Positions 39,846-51,000 of a DNA stretch of 64,000 nt are shown here, piece after piece. Below the pieces are notes generated by a model. The model was not told the DNA's origin, did no database searches, and worked only from the letters and a program-made list of their open reading frames with translations. This DNA comes from Rutidosis leptorrhynchoides (Eukaryota > Streptophyta > Magnoliopsida > Asterales > Asteraceae). The first letter of the stretch is position 1, and each line of letters begins with the position of its first letter. A program made the position numbers and the translations under genes. The stretch is from contig NC_092343.1 in the NCBI RefSeq assembly GCF_046630445.1, forward strand, positions 134,657,501-134,721,500. The letters run 5' to 3'.

Positions 39846-40160
39846 GGCTGGCCGAAAACACACGCGCCTTAGTGAATCCGAACTATACGCGACTCACTAC
39901 CTTCACCACAACAACAAATGGGATTGGCCGAACTACACGCGCTATAGTGAATCCGAACTACACGAGAGTCACTATCCCAGAGGAATGACCGAACTACATG
40001 AGTCATTTGTGAATCCGAACTACACGAGACTCACTCCTCAGTACAATGATCGAAACCACATGAGTCATTTGTGAATCTGAACTACACACGACTCACTTCC
40101 ATAATAAGATGACCGAAACCACACGCGTCATCGTGAATCCGAAACCACATGCGATCCACT
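39846..40160 (-). repeat. tandem array 2: constant-loop hairpins
   Basis: About ten inverted repeats with the same CGAA(C/A)(T/C)ACAC(G) loop as in the LTR. Stems include AGTGAATC/GACTCACT (39871-39898), ATAGTGA/TCACTAT (39944-39975), ATGAC/GTCAT (39985-40006), GTGAATC/GACTCAC (40009-40034) and GATGAC/GTCATC (40108-40132). Several imperfect pairs are A.C on the plus strand. Confidence 0.85.
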
Positions 40161-40165
40161 ACCAT

Positions 40166-40420
40166 GATGAAGTCAGCGGACCCCGAAGGTCATGCTTCAC
40201 CAATCTCAACACCGGATGAAGTCAGCGGACCCCGTCAACGGTCATGCTTCACTGATATAACACCACGCTCCTGATGAAGTCAGTGGACCCCGAAAGTCAT
40301 GCTCCACCAATCACGTACTCCCATGATGAAGTCAGCGGACCCTAAAGGTCATGCTCCACCAATCAATAACCATGATGAAGTCAGCGGACCCTAAAGGTCA
40401 TGCTTCACCAATCAACGACC
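40166..40420 (-). repeat. tandem array 3: five nested-hairpin units
   Basis: Units of about 40-60 bp beginning GATGAAGTCAG(C/T)GGACC. Each has an outer TGAAG/CTTCA or CTCCA stem enclosing an inner GACC/GGTC stem (reduced to GAC/GTC in one unit). The last two units are near-identical. Confidence 0.85.
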
Positions 40421-41381
40421 TTTTGGCCTCAAACAATGAGTAGCGTAACATCGCGCTCTGCTACACTATAGTGAACCCTAACGGATCCCACTAACCATCC
40501 ACACAATCGAGCAAGAACCACCTATATCAAACATAGGCACAAAAACAATGATTCTCTAGAAGAGAATCCAACACACACCTCCCTTAACCGAAGGATTTCA
40601 CCTTGCTCGCCGAACACGTCCATTATCTCTCAATCGAGATTTACCGCATTACCACCTCGGTGATAATTCGAATCCAAACCATAAGTACAATTTAACCGAA
40701 ATTGTACTCTACAACAAACCGACCAAAACTAGGTCCCAACACAATTTTCGGACCTACTAAAAACGTCATCCGAAATCTCACCCTAAGGCCTCCTCGTGCG
40801 GGAGTGTAACTCCCCCACTTGGAACTATGTTCCATCTCTACAACTTGTACAACCGTATAATGCTACCAAGGGTAGACTTTACAACAATTGGGTTCACACG
40901 ACCCATCACCATATCTTGCTCCAACCTTGAGCATACTAAGGATCTTAACCTATCCTCAAACACTTCGAACAAAATGCGTACACAATTACACAAACTATAC
41001 CTTCGCAATCATCCAATTGCTTTAGTTTGTCAAATTTCACCCGATCACTCATGTACTTAAGGGTTTCACTTCGGTACCCTAAGTACAATGTAACCGCAAC
41101 ACAATCGGAGTCGAACACCACGCGAGTAGGTATAAAAGAGGCACCTAATGTCGCGTCACGTAGACTCCTTTACTACTATACATCGAGACTTTAAGCACTC
41201 GATATCTCGGGTTTTATCTCACCCGTCGAACCTCATGGTTCATCAACGTCAACACACAAGCGAACAAACGCTTAACAACTGTTACCAAAACCCACCCTCA
41301 TGGTTTGGTGTAAACATTTCCCAAATACTAAGGAATGCTTGGTTGCACCAAGTCTTAAGCCCTTCGCCCGACAATCAAATG

Positions 41382-42455
41382 TCACCATAGGGTATTTCCA
41401 TTAGGAACGTCACCCATAACAATAACAAGCACAACACAAATGCATTTAACAAACTTAAATTCAACGGAACTTAATAAATAATCAAAGGACATATTTATTA
41501 AAACGAAACGTACTTTACGTCTCCTTGCCGAACCCGTCCCCGCTAACTTGGGACATTCTGACTTACGATGTCCTTCTTCTTGGCAATTGAAGCACACCAT
41601 ACCATCACCCTTTGGCACCGAACATTCCCAAGACTTGTGACCCCTCACGCCAGAATTGTAACATCTAGACGTACTAGAATCTAACATACTCGTCTGCGTA
41701 CCACCCGTGCTCACGCTCGGACCCTTAGTCCTCTTACTTGGAGCACCATACGAAACAACCTTTCTCTCACTTGAAGGTTCACACCTTTTCGATCGTGAAT
41801 ACGACTCGAAACCTCTAGCCAAGTCAAATAATTCCGCAAACAATTTCGCTTGACCCCGGCTAATTCTACTCTTCAAGTTATCATTCAAGGTCAGATAGAA
41901 ATCCCCCATCAACAATCGATCATTCCCCAAATACTTCGGGCAAAAACGAGCTTTTGCCATGAAGGTCGTCTTGAGAGTATTCAAATCCATGGAACCTTGT
42001 TGCAAATTTCGCAACTCATTACGCATTTCTGATAGATCGACTGAAGTTCGGAACTCCTCGAAGAATTCCTTCTTAAACTCGTCCCACGATAACGCCATAA
42101 GCGTTTCACCACCGACAAGATCAATCTTACCATCCAACCAATCCCTCGCCCTACCCCGCAACAAACTCGTAGCGAGTCTCGTCTTTTTCTCGGGAGGGCA
42201 ATCAATAGTACGAAAACACCCTTCGACATCCGAGATCCAAGTTGTGCTTATCAAAGGATCCGGCTTTCCGTCGTACATCGGGGGTTTAGTCCTCATGAAT
42301 CTCCTAAGACAACGCTCCATTTCACTACTACATTGAAGTTCGGAATACTTCCTATCCATTTCTTCTCGAAACGCACTCATTTGCTCCACAATGACGGCCG
42401 CAACTCTAGCGTTAAACTTCAAATCGTTCGTCTCGATCCCGTTTCCCGTCGCCAT
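41382..42455 (-). CDS. gypsy D Gag (357 aa), open
   Basis: ATG at 42455. Residues about 60-210 form the retrotransposon Gag domain (PPMYDGKPDP, WISDVEGCFRTID, RARDWLDGKID, LSWDEFKKEFFEEF, MRNELRNLQQGS). A basic stretch is followed by two zinc knuckles: CYNSGVRGHKSWEC, in which the second Cys is Ser, and CFNCQEEGHRKSEC, complete. The last 45 residues after SARRRK are hydrophobic and unlike Gag, and probably read into sequence left by the pol deletion. Gag packages RNA in cytoplasmic particles; reverse transcriptase and integrase would have to come from another element. Confidence 0.9.
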   Translation of the reverse strand: MATGNGIETNDLKFNARVAAVIVEQMSAFREEMDRKYSELQCSSEMERCLRRFMRTKPPMYDGKPDPLISTTWISDVEGCFRTIDCPPEKKTRLATSLLRGRARDWLDGKIDLVGGETLMALSWDEFKKEFFEEFRTSVDLSEMRNELRNLQQGSMDLNTLKTTFMAKARFCPKYLGNDRLLMGDFYLTLNDNLKSRISRGQAKLFAELFDLARGFESYSRSKRCEPSSERKVVSYGAPSKRTKGPSVSTGGTQTSMLDSSTSRCYNSGVRGHKSWECSVPKGDGMVCFNCQEEGHRKSECPKLAGTGSARRRKVRFVLINMSFDYLLSSVEFKFVKCICVVLVIVMGDVPNGNTLW

Positions 42456-42875
42456 TCTAAGGAATGCAAAGTGATTAGATCACGAACGTATAAAGCACAC
42501 ACACAACACCGGTCCATCTTGCTAAACACTCGTCGTACATCACTTATTAGACACGATTTGCACCCGTAACAAGGTTTACAAGTCCTTATTACGCATACAC
42601 GCCGTATCGACTCGTTAGTACAACGACCGCCTCACCCGATGATATAAACAAACACAAACAAAATTCTACGCGATATAAACACACGCGAGAATTATAATCA
42701 CAACACAATCATGTATTAATAATATCCGCATTACTAACATAAACGTTATACAACCTATGAACAAGGCACTAACTAAACCCATTCTGACCCGTACTCCTAC
42801 AAGTCCCGCATAACGCGCATACAAAAAGTCTAAGTCTAGGCGCCTATCTCAAGTCACCTAAATCCCTTAGACCAT

Positions 42876-42887
42876 GCTCTGATACCA
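42876..42887 (-). other. gypsy D primer binding site (initiator tRNA-Met)
   Basis: Minus strand TGGTATCAGAGC, two bases inside the 5' LTR end. Confidence 0.93.
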
Positions 42888-42889
42888 CT

Positions 42890-45131
42890 TGTAACAACCC
42901 AAACCAAACCTCGACCAAACCCGTGTAAAAATATCACACAAAAAAAATTGATTGTTCAGCTAGCGCGGCGCGCCAAACTGGTGTGTCCAAAAAGTGTTTA
43001 AATGCGAAAAAGATTGACCACTTCCCGACGTATTTAGACAAAATGCTTTCAACCACACATTCATATAAGTAAAACTAACACGTTCAATTAATAAAATTAG
43101 TTTTACGAAGACCGGGCCCACATCGGCCATTTTACCACTTTCGTACGAGAATACAAGTTTTCAACCACATGATTTGTAATACAAAATAAAGGCCGAGCAT
43201 GGCAATTGGGGATACGCTACCCAATCCTAATTAATCCGAAAGCAAGCCTTCTAAAGAAACTACGCGAGCCACTAGTCCCCGCTTACCCGAGCCTTCGTAT
43301 CCATGCAATCTATAAAAATGTAAACAACGAGAGGGTAAGCTAACGCTTAGTGAGTGAAAATATACTACATACATATATATGCATAAAATGGACACGCCAC
43401 ACAAATAATCAAATACCGCATACCGGAGCATCCATGTATAAGGCAAGCTAGTCTAAGCATACCGTACGATCACTAGGCGACGAGCTAAAGATACAACAAC
43501 AAATATAAGTTCACCAACGACGATGTGAACAACGCCAATAAGCTACACCCGGAGGGTTAGCTACATCACAACAATACATTGATATATAGAACGATATATA
43601 AACGATTAAGGTTAACCACTTAACCCATTACCGAATACCAAAACACCACAATGAAGATTGGCCGAACTACACGAGCCTTAGTAATCCGAAACCACACGAG
43701 ATTACTATCTTCACAACATCGAGGTTGGTCGAACTACACGAGCCTTAGTAATCCGAAACCACACGAGATTACTACCTCACTAAGATGACCGAACTACACG
43801 TGTCATCATGAATCCGAACTACACGCGATTCACTTCTCCAATACCAAAACCCACGGTCACGGGATTATAAAATCCACCACATCGGGGTTATCCAAAACCA
43901 CATCACAATACATGTGATAACGTACACACAAGTGTACACCTCGCCAAAAGGAGGTCAACCAAAATGCACAATCGTGCCAATTGGACCTATACACAAGTCC
44001 ATCAAATCCACCTATATGTGAAGTGAGCTCTATACCCGAGAACCACTTCATCCGACCCGCACCCATCCTACACATACATACGCACATAGGATATTAACAC
44101 TCACCTTGTTGCCTTTATGAATGCTTCCAAATAATCTGCAACTCGTCAATGGAAAGTACCTATTCCATTATCACAATTACAACAACACACTTAGAGTGGA
44201 TTTACAAACCAACCCAATTCGACACTTAGTGCCATTTCGACCCAATTGCACTTCCAAGCACAAACCGTGCCCAAACTAACCAATAATCACTAACACTAGT
44301 GAGAATGGTCCTAATATGCCAATTAAACCCAATCGCAAGTGTTAAACACTGATTGTTCTCAAAATCGCCCATAAACCCTAATTTTGACCTATAAAGTCAA
44401 AATCTCACCATTTGTAAGTTTTGACACCAAAACATATTTAACTTTGTTTTATACTTCAACTTAATCCATTTTAAGTTTATAAACCTCATCAAGTCGACAT
44501 TCGGGTCCCAATCATCAACAAACCCTAATTTTGACCCTAGTCAAAATTAGTCAACCACAAGAACCCTAAAAGTCTCCTAAACATCAATAATCACTAATAC
44601 TAGTGATTATACACCATTCTCAAGTCTTAAACATGGATAAATCATTAACCAACCCAAAACCCGCCTTTAACACTTACAAACCCGAATCTTGGTGTTAATC
44701 TCCAATTAACAACTAAATGGGTTCCATCTATGAATCATACAATCAAAAGCCCCAAATTTGAATGATGAATCACAAAAACGAAATTCGGAGTTAGAGCTTA
44801 CCACTAGTATCACCGTGTAGCTAAGAACGAGGAGAACAAACTTGTCTACTACGCCAAAGATCAAAACCCGCTTCTTCCTTTCCAAAAATTCCTTTGAATC
44901 AAATGGGTGTTTGAGTTTGTTGAGAGAAAATGGAAAGAAAAGGAAAAAGAAATAGGGAAATGAAATGGGTGGATGAGGTTAACTCCTCAAATCTGGATCA
45001 AACACGAAAAGACCGAAATACCCTTTTAAAACTCTTAAAATAACCAAAGGAGTCTGCCAGCGACAATTGGCGTGGCGCGCGACCAGGTGGCACGGCGCGC
45101 GACCAGCCAGAATCAGAATCCAGGTCTTACA
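42890..45131 (-). repeat. gypsy D 5' LTR (2242 bp)
   Basis: Partner of 36811-39076. It has one GCGC-GGC-GCGC dyad (42963-42973) where the other LTR has two, and its second GC-rich patch (about 45068-45103) shows C/T and G/A changes at CpGs. The hairpin series is at about 43660-43824; here the fifth stem is extended to GATGAC/GTCATC. Confidence 0.95.
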
Positions 45132-46188
45132 TGACCTTTATCCCACAAGTGTGCGAAATTCACCTTAATCACATTAGTTTGCTCATAACGGTTAGGTGAC
45201 CTTTATCCCATTATGAGTTCCCTAATATGCCTAAGTGTCACACAATAAGGATGGCGTTTAACTTGTTTACCTTGTTAATTAAGGGATTTTAAGTTTTCAT
45301 TAATTATAGTTTGAGAAAACCTTTATGCCATACACCAACATGCATTTAGAGTATGGTACTTATGAAAAACCATTTTCATGTCTTATAATTAAGCCAATTA
45401 CTTGATATAAACCATTTTATATATGTGATCCTTTTAGTGTTCTTAATAACCATTTATTAATGTCCTTATGCCATTTCAATTTAACCATTTAAATTTTTGT
45501 TTTGCATGTCGTTAATAATGTCTAATTTAACCAATTAAATTGTCATTTTGCTTGTTGTTAATATATGATTTACTTGTAGCAACCAAATATACAAACACAA
45601 TAAACAACCATGCATGCAAAACTAATATGTTCACAATCAAGCCAATTTGGTAGACATTTGTTTAGCCGAAAACAAATGCCACCGGTTAAGGGGTTATAAC
45701 ACAAAGTAGGAGATTTTAAATCTCCCACTTAATCTTGCATCCTTCCTTGTGTTCTTCATAGTCACCTTCTTCATCTTTTTACAAAATATATCCTAATACA
45801 TTTTGTCTAGAAAATGAAATACAACCTAATCTATTTTACATACCAAATATAAAATAAATTACATGACTAAATGAATAATATTATAAACCAATTGAATAAT
45901 TAATATTACAAACCAAAATGAATGAATATTACAACCATATCAAAATAATAAATCAACAAAACAAATATCCATTCAAACACAAGGTCTTGGCTAAATTGTG
46001 AACAACAACATACAACCAAATATGACCAATTTGCAAGTTCCAAACCCTTTTAGAACCCCTTAGAAATCGGCCAACCTTAACAACCCTCCCAAACCCGAAA
46101 ATTTTTGCATTCCATTTTCATGAATGTACTTAGAATGCAAATATAGTGGGTATAAAGACAATTTACGAAGCATAATCCATAGACCTCA
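45132..46188 (-). other. copia-2 leader, PBS-proximal part
   Basis: Noncoding, AT-rich, with the repeated word GTTAGGTGACCTTTATCCCA (about 45188) also seen near 36573. With 36466-36810 the leader is about 1.4 kb. Confidence 0.7.
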
Positions 46189-46201
46189 GCTCTAGATACC
46201 A
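46189..46201 (-). other. copia-2 primer binding site
   Basis: Minus strand TGGTATCTAGAGC, initiator tRNA-Met complement with one change and one extra base, adjacent to the 5' LTR. Confidence 0.82.
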
Positions 46202-46202
46202 T

Positions 46203-46269
46203 TGATGGAATTTAACAAGTTTCATAAACAACATGTTCTTATAGTTAACTTGATTACAAAACCAATTTA

Positions 46270-46322
<53 letters not shown>

Positions 46323-46986
46323 CAAGCGGAAGCATAATGATTCATGTTAACATGTTAAGCAATTAAGTTAAATTCCATGATAATATCAAGTCTTGGATAA
46401 ATGCTTACAAATATAGCAAGTAGAGAAGATAAATACCTCCTCAAGCTAGTTGAGGGTCGTTTTCTTAGTTGTAAGAAGATGGTGAAGATGATGATGATGA
46501 ATGTAGCCTCAAATGGATGAAACCTCAAGTAGATATACCCCACACTTACCACCAACACCTTGTACTTTGGTTAGGATTTGATAACACTTGACTATGGCTT
46601 GCAAAAAAAATAATGAACCCTCTCTTGTGCTTGAAAAGCTACGACCAGCAGCAGCAAAAGGAAGGCAGAATTTTTTTTTTGCTTTTTTTGAAAAGTAGTT
46701 GCATGTGTGTGTATTTCTCAAAGAATCTTGGTCATCTATATGGAAATGGAATTGTCTCTTTTCAAGAAGGAATCCTAGCATGTGAACATAAGTCCCAATG
46801 CCACTTCTAATTTTTTATAAACTAAGTTTTATAAAAGAATTAGATTTATAAAACCATTTTTATAAATTTCCATATTTAGTTATGTACATATTTTTATATA
46901 AAACCAATTTTTATAAAATGTAACATAAAATTATTAATTATTTAACCTATAAATAATTAAATCCATGTTATATAAATTATTCCATA

Positions 46987-47085
<99 letters not shown>

Positions 47086-47273
47086 TCAAGTAATATTTCA
47101 GAAAACCATTTTTCTTAAAGTTCAAGTGTCGCATATTTAATCAACGATCTAATCGCTAAGATCAAATACGAATGAGGTGTCGGTAAGCTTGTTATTGGGT
47201 ATGACCCGACTTGGATCAAAACATATTAGCCACGTTAATTTAATATGTCTCTCAGGCATACGAAATACCTTCA
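46203..47273 (-). repeat. copia-2 5' LTR (1071 bp)
   Basis: Same ends as 30713-31664. Longer only because of (AT)n tracts at 46274-46317 and 46990-47084. Confidence 0.93.
46990..47084. repeat. (AT)n microsatellite, present in one copia-2 LTR only
   Basis: About 45 AT units followed by (AC)n. The other LTR has only TATATATACACATC at the same place. Confidence 0.93.
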
Positions 47274-48043
47274 ATAAACAACGTTTAAACACTTTACAAG
47301 CTTCATTAACCTCATACACAAACTCAATATCTTGACTTAATTACCCTAAATTCGGATTCAATTACTACAAACCCTAGAATCATGAGCATACCCCTAAAAA
47401 CATGTAATTTTTGCAAAATCAAGACAATATGGGTAATTAAACAACTAAGGTATGTTAATCTAAACAAGAATCATGGAAATCAAACACCCCACACTTATCT
47501 TTCACCAATTTATACATATAAACATACAATTCAAGTAATTGAGAAAGAAAAGTGTGAAAAGGAAGTAACCATACCCTAGAAAACATGATTGAAGCTTGGA
47601 ATTGATAGAAGAAATCACGAATTTGAAGTAAGAAATTAGGGTTTTTGGGAGTTGGTTCGTTCTTGGCAGAGAAAATATGATAGAAGTGTGTTTTGTGGTT
47701 GAAAAATGGGTTGGATAACCCTTAAAACGTGTATTTTTTTTCTGAGTCAGATAGTTTGGACGGCGTCCAGATTCTGGACGGCGTCCAAATTTGAAGAGTG
47801 GGACAGCGTCCTAATTCTTGGACGGCGTCTAGTTGTTAAGAATGGGATGGCGTCCAGTACCTTTAGACGGCGTCCAAATGAACTAAAATGTACTGATCAA
47901 ATTTTTCGACACTCGCAAGTTTAAAATCCAAACGTATATCATTTTGCACAAAACTAAAAACAATCGTACACACAATTCAAAATATTTACACTTGTGAACC
48001 ATTTTTTTAACGAGTCGCTCACCCAACTCGTCCCCATTTCTAT
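47274..48043 (-). other. Athila-like spacer after pol, with third dyad cluster
   Basis: Noncoding. Dyads related to GGAC-GGC-GTCC start at 47758, 47776, 47801, 47820, 47845 and 47865, several with one base changed (GGACA, GGAT, AGAC). Flanking sequence is not otherwise clearly LTR-like. Confidence 0.8.
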
Positions 48044-51000
48044 TTAAGCTTTGTTCTCGAAGTTGAGGTTAACCTCATCTTCGATTTCCAGGGGACCATT
48101 AACATAGTGCTTGACCCAGTGGCCATTCACCTTAAAAGTATCGCCCTTCCAGTTCACTATTTCAATTGTACCATAAGGGTACACCCTTCTAACAACAAAT
48201 AGTCCCGACCATCGGGACTTAAGCTTTCCTGGTGATAACTTGAAACGGGAATTGTAAACAAGGACACGATCTCCTTCCATGAATTCCTTTGGATTTTTCA
48301 ATCTCTTGTCGTGCCATTGTTTGGTTTTTTCTTTGTAAATTAGAGAGTTATCATAGGCTTCAAGCCTCAACTCGTCTAATTCATTTAACTGGGTCAAACG
48401 TAACCGACCCGCCTCTTGGTAATCTAAATTACATGTCCTTAGCGCCCAATGCACTTTGTGTTCAATCTCCAAAGGGAGATGGCATGCTTTTCCGTATAAC
48501 ATACGGAAAGGAGTGGTCCCAATAGGTGTTTTGTAGGCCGTGCGAAAGGCCCACAATGCATCGTTTAACTTAACTGACCACTCTTTTGGATTCGCACCAA
48601 CGGTCTTTTCAAGTATGTATTTTAACGACCGATTGGTATTCTCCACTTGCCCACTTGTTTGGGGATGATAGGATGTTGAAATTTTATGGATCACTCCATA
48701 TCTTTTCAACACCTTTTCTAATTACTTATTGCAAAATTGGGTGCCCCGGTCACTGATAAGGGCTTTTGGTGTGCCAAACCTTGAGAAAAGTTCTATCAAA
48801 AAGGTTACTACAACTCGGCCATCATTTGTTGGTAGAGGTTTTGCCTCCGCCCATTTGGAAACATAATCTATGGCAACGAGTATGTAGAGGTAAGAATGAG
48901 ACTTTGGAAAGGGCCCCATAAAGTCAATTCCCCAAACATCGAACACCTCGCATACTTGGATGCTTTGTTGAGGCATTTCATCTCGTTTAGTGATTTGACC
49001 GACCCGTTGGCACGCGTCACAAGCCTTACAAACAGTGTAGGCATATTTGAATATTGTAGGCCAATAGAAACTAGCCTCGTAAACTTTCCTCCCCGTGATT
49101 TGGGGACCAAAGTGCCCACCTGTTGGACCAAGGTGACAATCGAGCAGAATTTCGGTGCATTCCTTCCCCGAAACACACCTACGAATAACTCCATCCGCAC
49201 ATCACCTAAATAGATAAGGGTCTTCCCAAAAATAGTATTTCAGGTCACTAAAAAATTTCTTTCTTTTCTGATGTGACCAACCGGTTTCTAGGTACCCTCC
49301 AACAATGTAATTGGCGAAGTCAACATACCACGGGTCTTCCACCTTTTCTACTTGCATTAGGTATTCACCGGGAAAATCATCTTGAATACTCGATTCATAG
49401 AGTACTTCAAGATTGGGATTTTCAAGTCTAGAAAGATGGTCAGCTGCGAGATTTTCGGCACCTTTCTTGTCCTTAATCTTGATATCAAATTCTTGTAAAA
49501 GCAAGACCCATCTTAGCAATCGAGGTTTTGCATCCGGCTTAGAGAAAAGGTATTTCAATGCCGAATGATTGGTGAAGACAATTGTCTTTGATAGGACAAG
49601 ATATGATCGGAATTTGTCAAAAGAAAAGACGATAGCAAGGAGCTCCTTTTCTGTTGTTGTGTAGTTTAATTGGGCTCCTTGTAAAGTTTTGCTTGCATAG
49701 TAAATGGGTTGAAAATGTTTCTCAACCCGTTAGCCCAAAACTGAACCAACTGCAAAATCCGATGCATCGCACATTAGCTCGAATGGTAGTGACCAATTTG
49801 GAGCTATGATTATTGGTGCATTGACAAGTTTTTGTTTTAAAACATTGAATGCCTTAGTGCATTCACTTGTGAAAACAAAGGGTGCATCTTTTTCGAGAAG
49901 TTTATTCAATGGCGTTGCAATTTTTGAAAAATCTTTAATAAATCGCCGGTAAAACCCGGCATGCCCAAGAAAACTTCTCACACCCTTCGCATTTGAAGGA
50001 GGTGGAAGGTTGGCAATGACGTCAAACTTTGCTGGATCCACCTGAATACCAACACTTGAGATTTTGTGCCCCAAGACAATGCCTTCTTTAACCATAAAGT
50101 GGCATTTCTCCCAATTTAGCACTAAGTTTGATTTCTCACACATAATTAGCATTTTCTCCAAATTTAGAAGGCATGAATCGAATGTGTTACCGAAGACTGA
50201 AAAGTCATCCATGAACACTTCCATGCATTCTTCAATCATATCATGGAAAATGGCCATCATGCACCTTTGGAATGTTGCTGGAGCATTACATAGACCAAAG
50301 GGCATTCAACGGTATGAAAAGGTGCCATAGGGACACGTGAAGGTAGTCTTTTCTTCATCCTCGGGGGAGATGGGAATTTGAAAGTACCCCTAAAAACCAT
50401 CTAGGAAACAATAAAAGCTATTTTTCGCTAGTCTCTCTAACATTTGATCAATGAATGGTAGCGGAAAATGGTCTTTTCTCGTGGCATCGTTTAGCTTGCG
50501 ATAATCTATACAAACTCGCCACCCTGTAATAGTTCATGTTGTGATAAGCTCGTCTTTATCATTGGTGATAACAGTTATACCACCCTTTTTAGGAACACAA
50601 TGGACCCGGCTTATCCACGGACTGTCTGAGATTGGGTAGATTAGACCTGCATCTAGCAATTTAATGATTTCCTTCTTGAAAACATCTTGCATATGAGGAT
50701 TTAGTCTCCTTTGACGTTGCACCACTGGTTTGGAATTTTCTTCCATCAAGATCTTGTGCGTGCAATAAGAAGGACTAATTCCTTTTATATCATGGATTTT
50801 CCATGCAATGGCCGGTTTGTGGGCCTGTAACAAGGAAACAAGACGTTCTTTTTCATGTTTTGAAAGAAGTGAGGAAATAATTACCGGAAGCTTCGAATCT
50901 TCCTGAAGGAAAGCGTACTCAAGATGATCAGGGAGCGGCTTAAGCTCCAAAATTGGAGGTTCCTCAATTGAGGGTTTACTCCGGTACTCACTATCCTTGT

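Larger units (their letters stand above)
39091..41381 (-). repeat. gypsy D hairpin-rich noncoding domain replacing pol
   Basis: Long stems outside the tandem arrays include GATCACG/CGTGATC (39097-39114), ATTCTCT/AGAGAAT (40551-40567), a 10-bp stem (40684-40708), TTTCGGA/TCCGAAA (40746-40775) and an 11-bp stem with one bulge (41053-41086). Shorter ones include TAGCAT/ATGCTA (39324-39351) and ATCGAG/CTCGAT (41182-41203). Three tandem hairpin families occupy 39622-40420. No ORF of note; the Thr/Tyr-rich frames at 39626-40074 simply translate the tandem repeats. Five-base stems are expected by chance in a stretch this long; the longer ones and the covarying tandem families are not. Confidence 0.8.
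36811..45131 (-). mobile_element. gypsy D: non-autonomous gag-only LTR retrotransposon (TR-GAG type)
   Basis: LTRs at 36811-39076 and 42890-45131, exact target duplication TGACC (36806-36810 and 45132-45136), PBS at 42876-42887 and polypurine tract at 39078-39090. The internal region is only 3.8 kb and codes for Gag (42455-41382) and nothing else. The 2.3 kb where pol would be (39091-41381) has no RT, RNase H or integrase trace but is packed with inverted repeats. The LTRs differ at only a few dozen positions plus small indels by eye, so it is the youngest insertion in the stack. Confidence 0.93.
30713..47273 (-). mobile_element. copia-2, full-length Ty1/copia element containing gypsy D
   Basis: LTRs at 30713-31664 and 46203-47273, PBS at 46189-46201 and polypurine tract at 31666-31675. 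Minus-strand order: LTR, PBS, leader, gag-protease-integrase-RT-RNase H, 0.77-kb 3' noncoding, LTR. The flanks ATCAA (30708-30712) and ATAAA (47274-47278) differ at one base, a probable mutated target duplication. Without gypsy D it is about 8.2 kb. It is inserted in the Athila spacer between pol and ORF3. Confidence 0.93.

Noticed and set aside
39622..40420. CRISPR-like array
   Set aside because: Repeats are contiguous hairpins with no regular spacers, in a plant retrotransposon; there are no cas genes and the genome is eukaryotic.
41959..42569. plus-strand ORFs (up to 125 codons)
   Set aside because: Antisense shadows of the gypsy D gag.
30708..47278. perfect target duplication for copia-2
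   Set aside because: Flanks are ATCAA and ATAAA; one mismatch, so reported only as probable.
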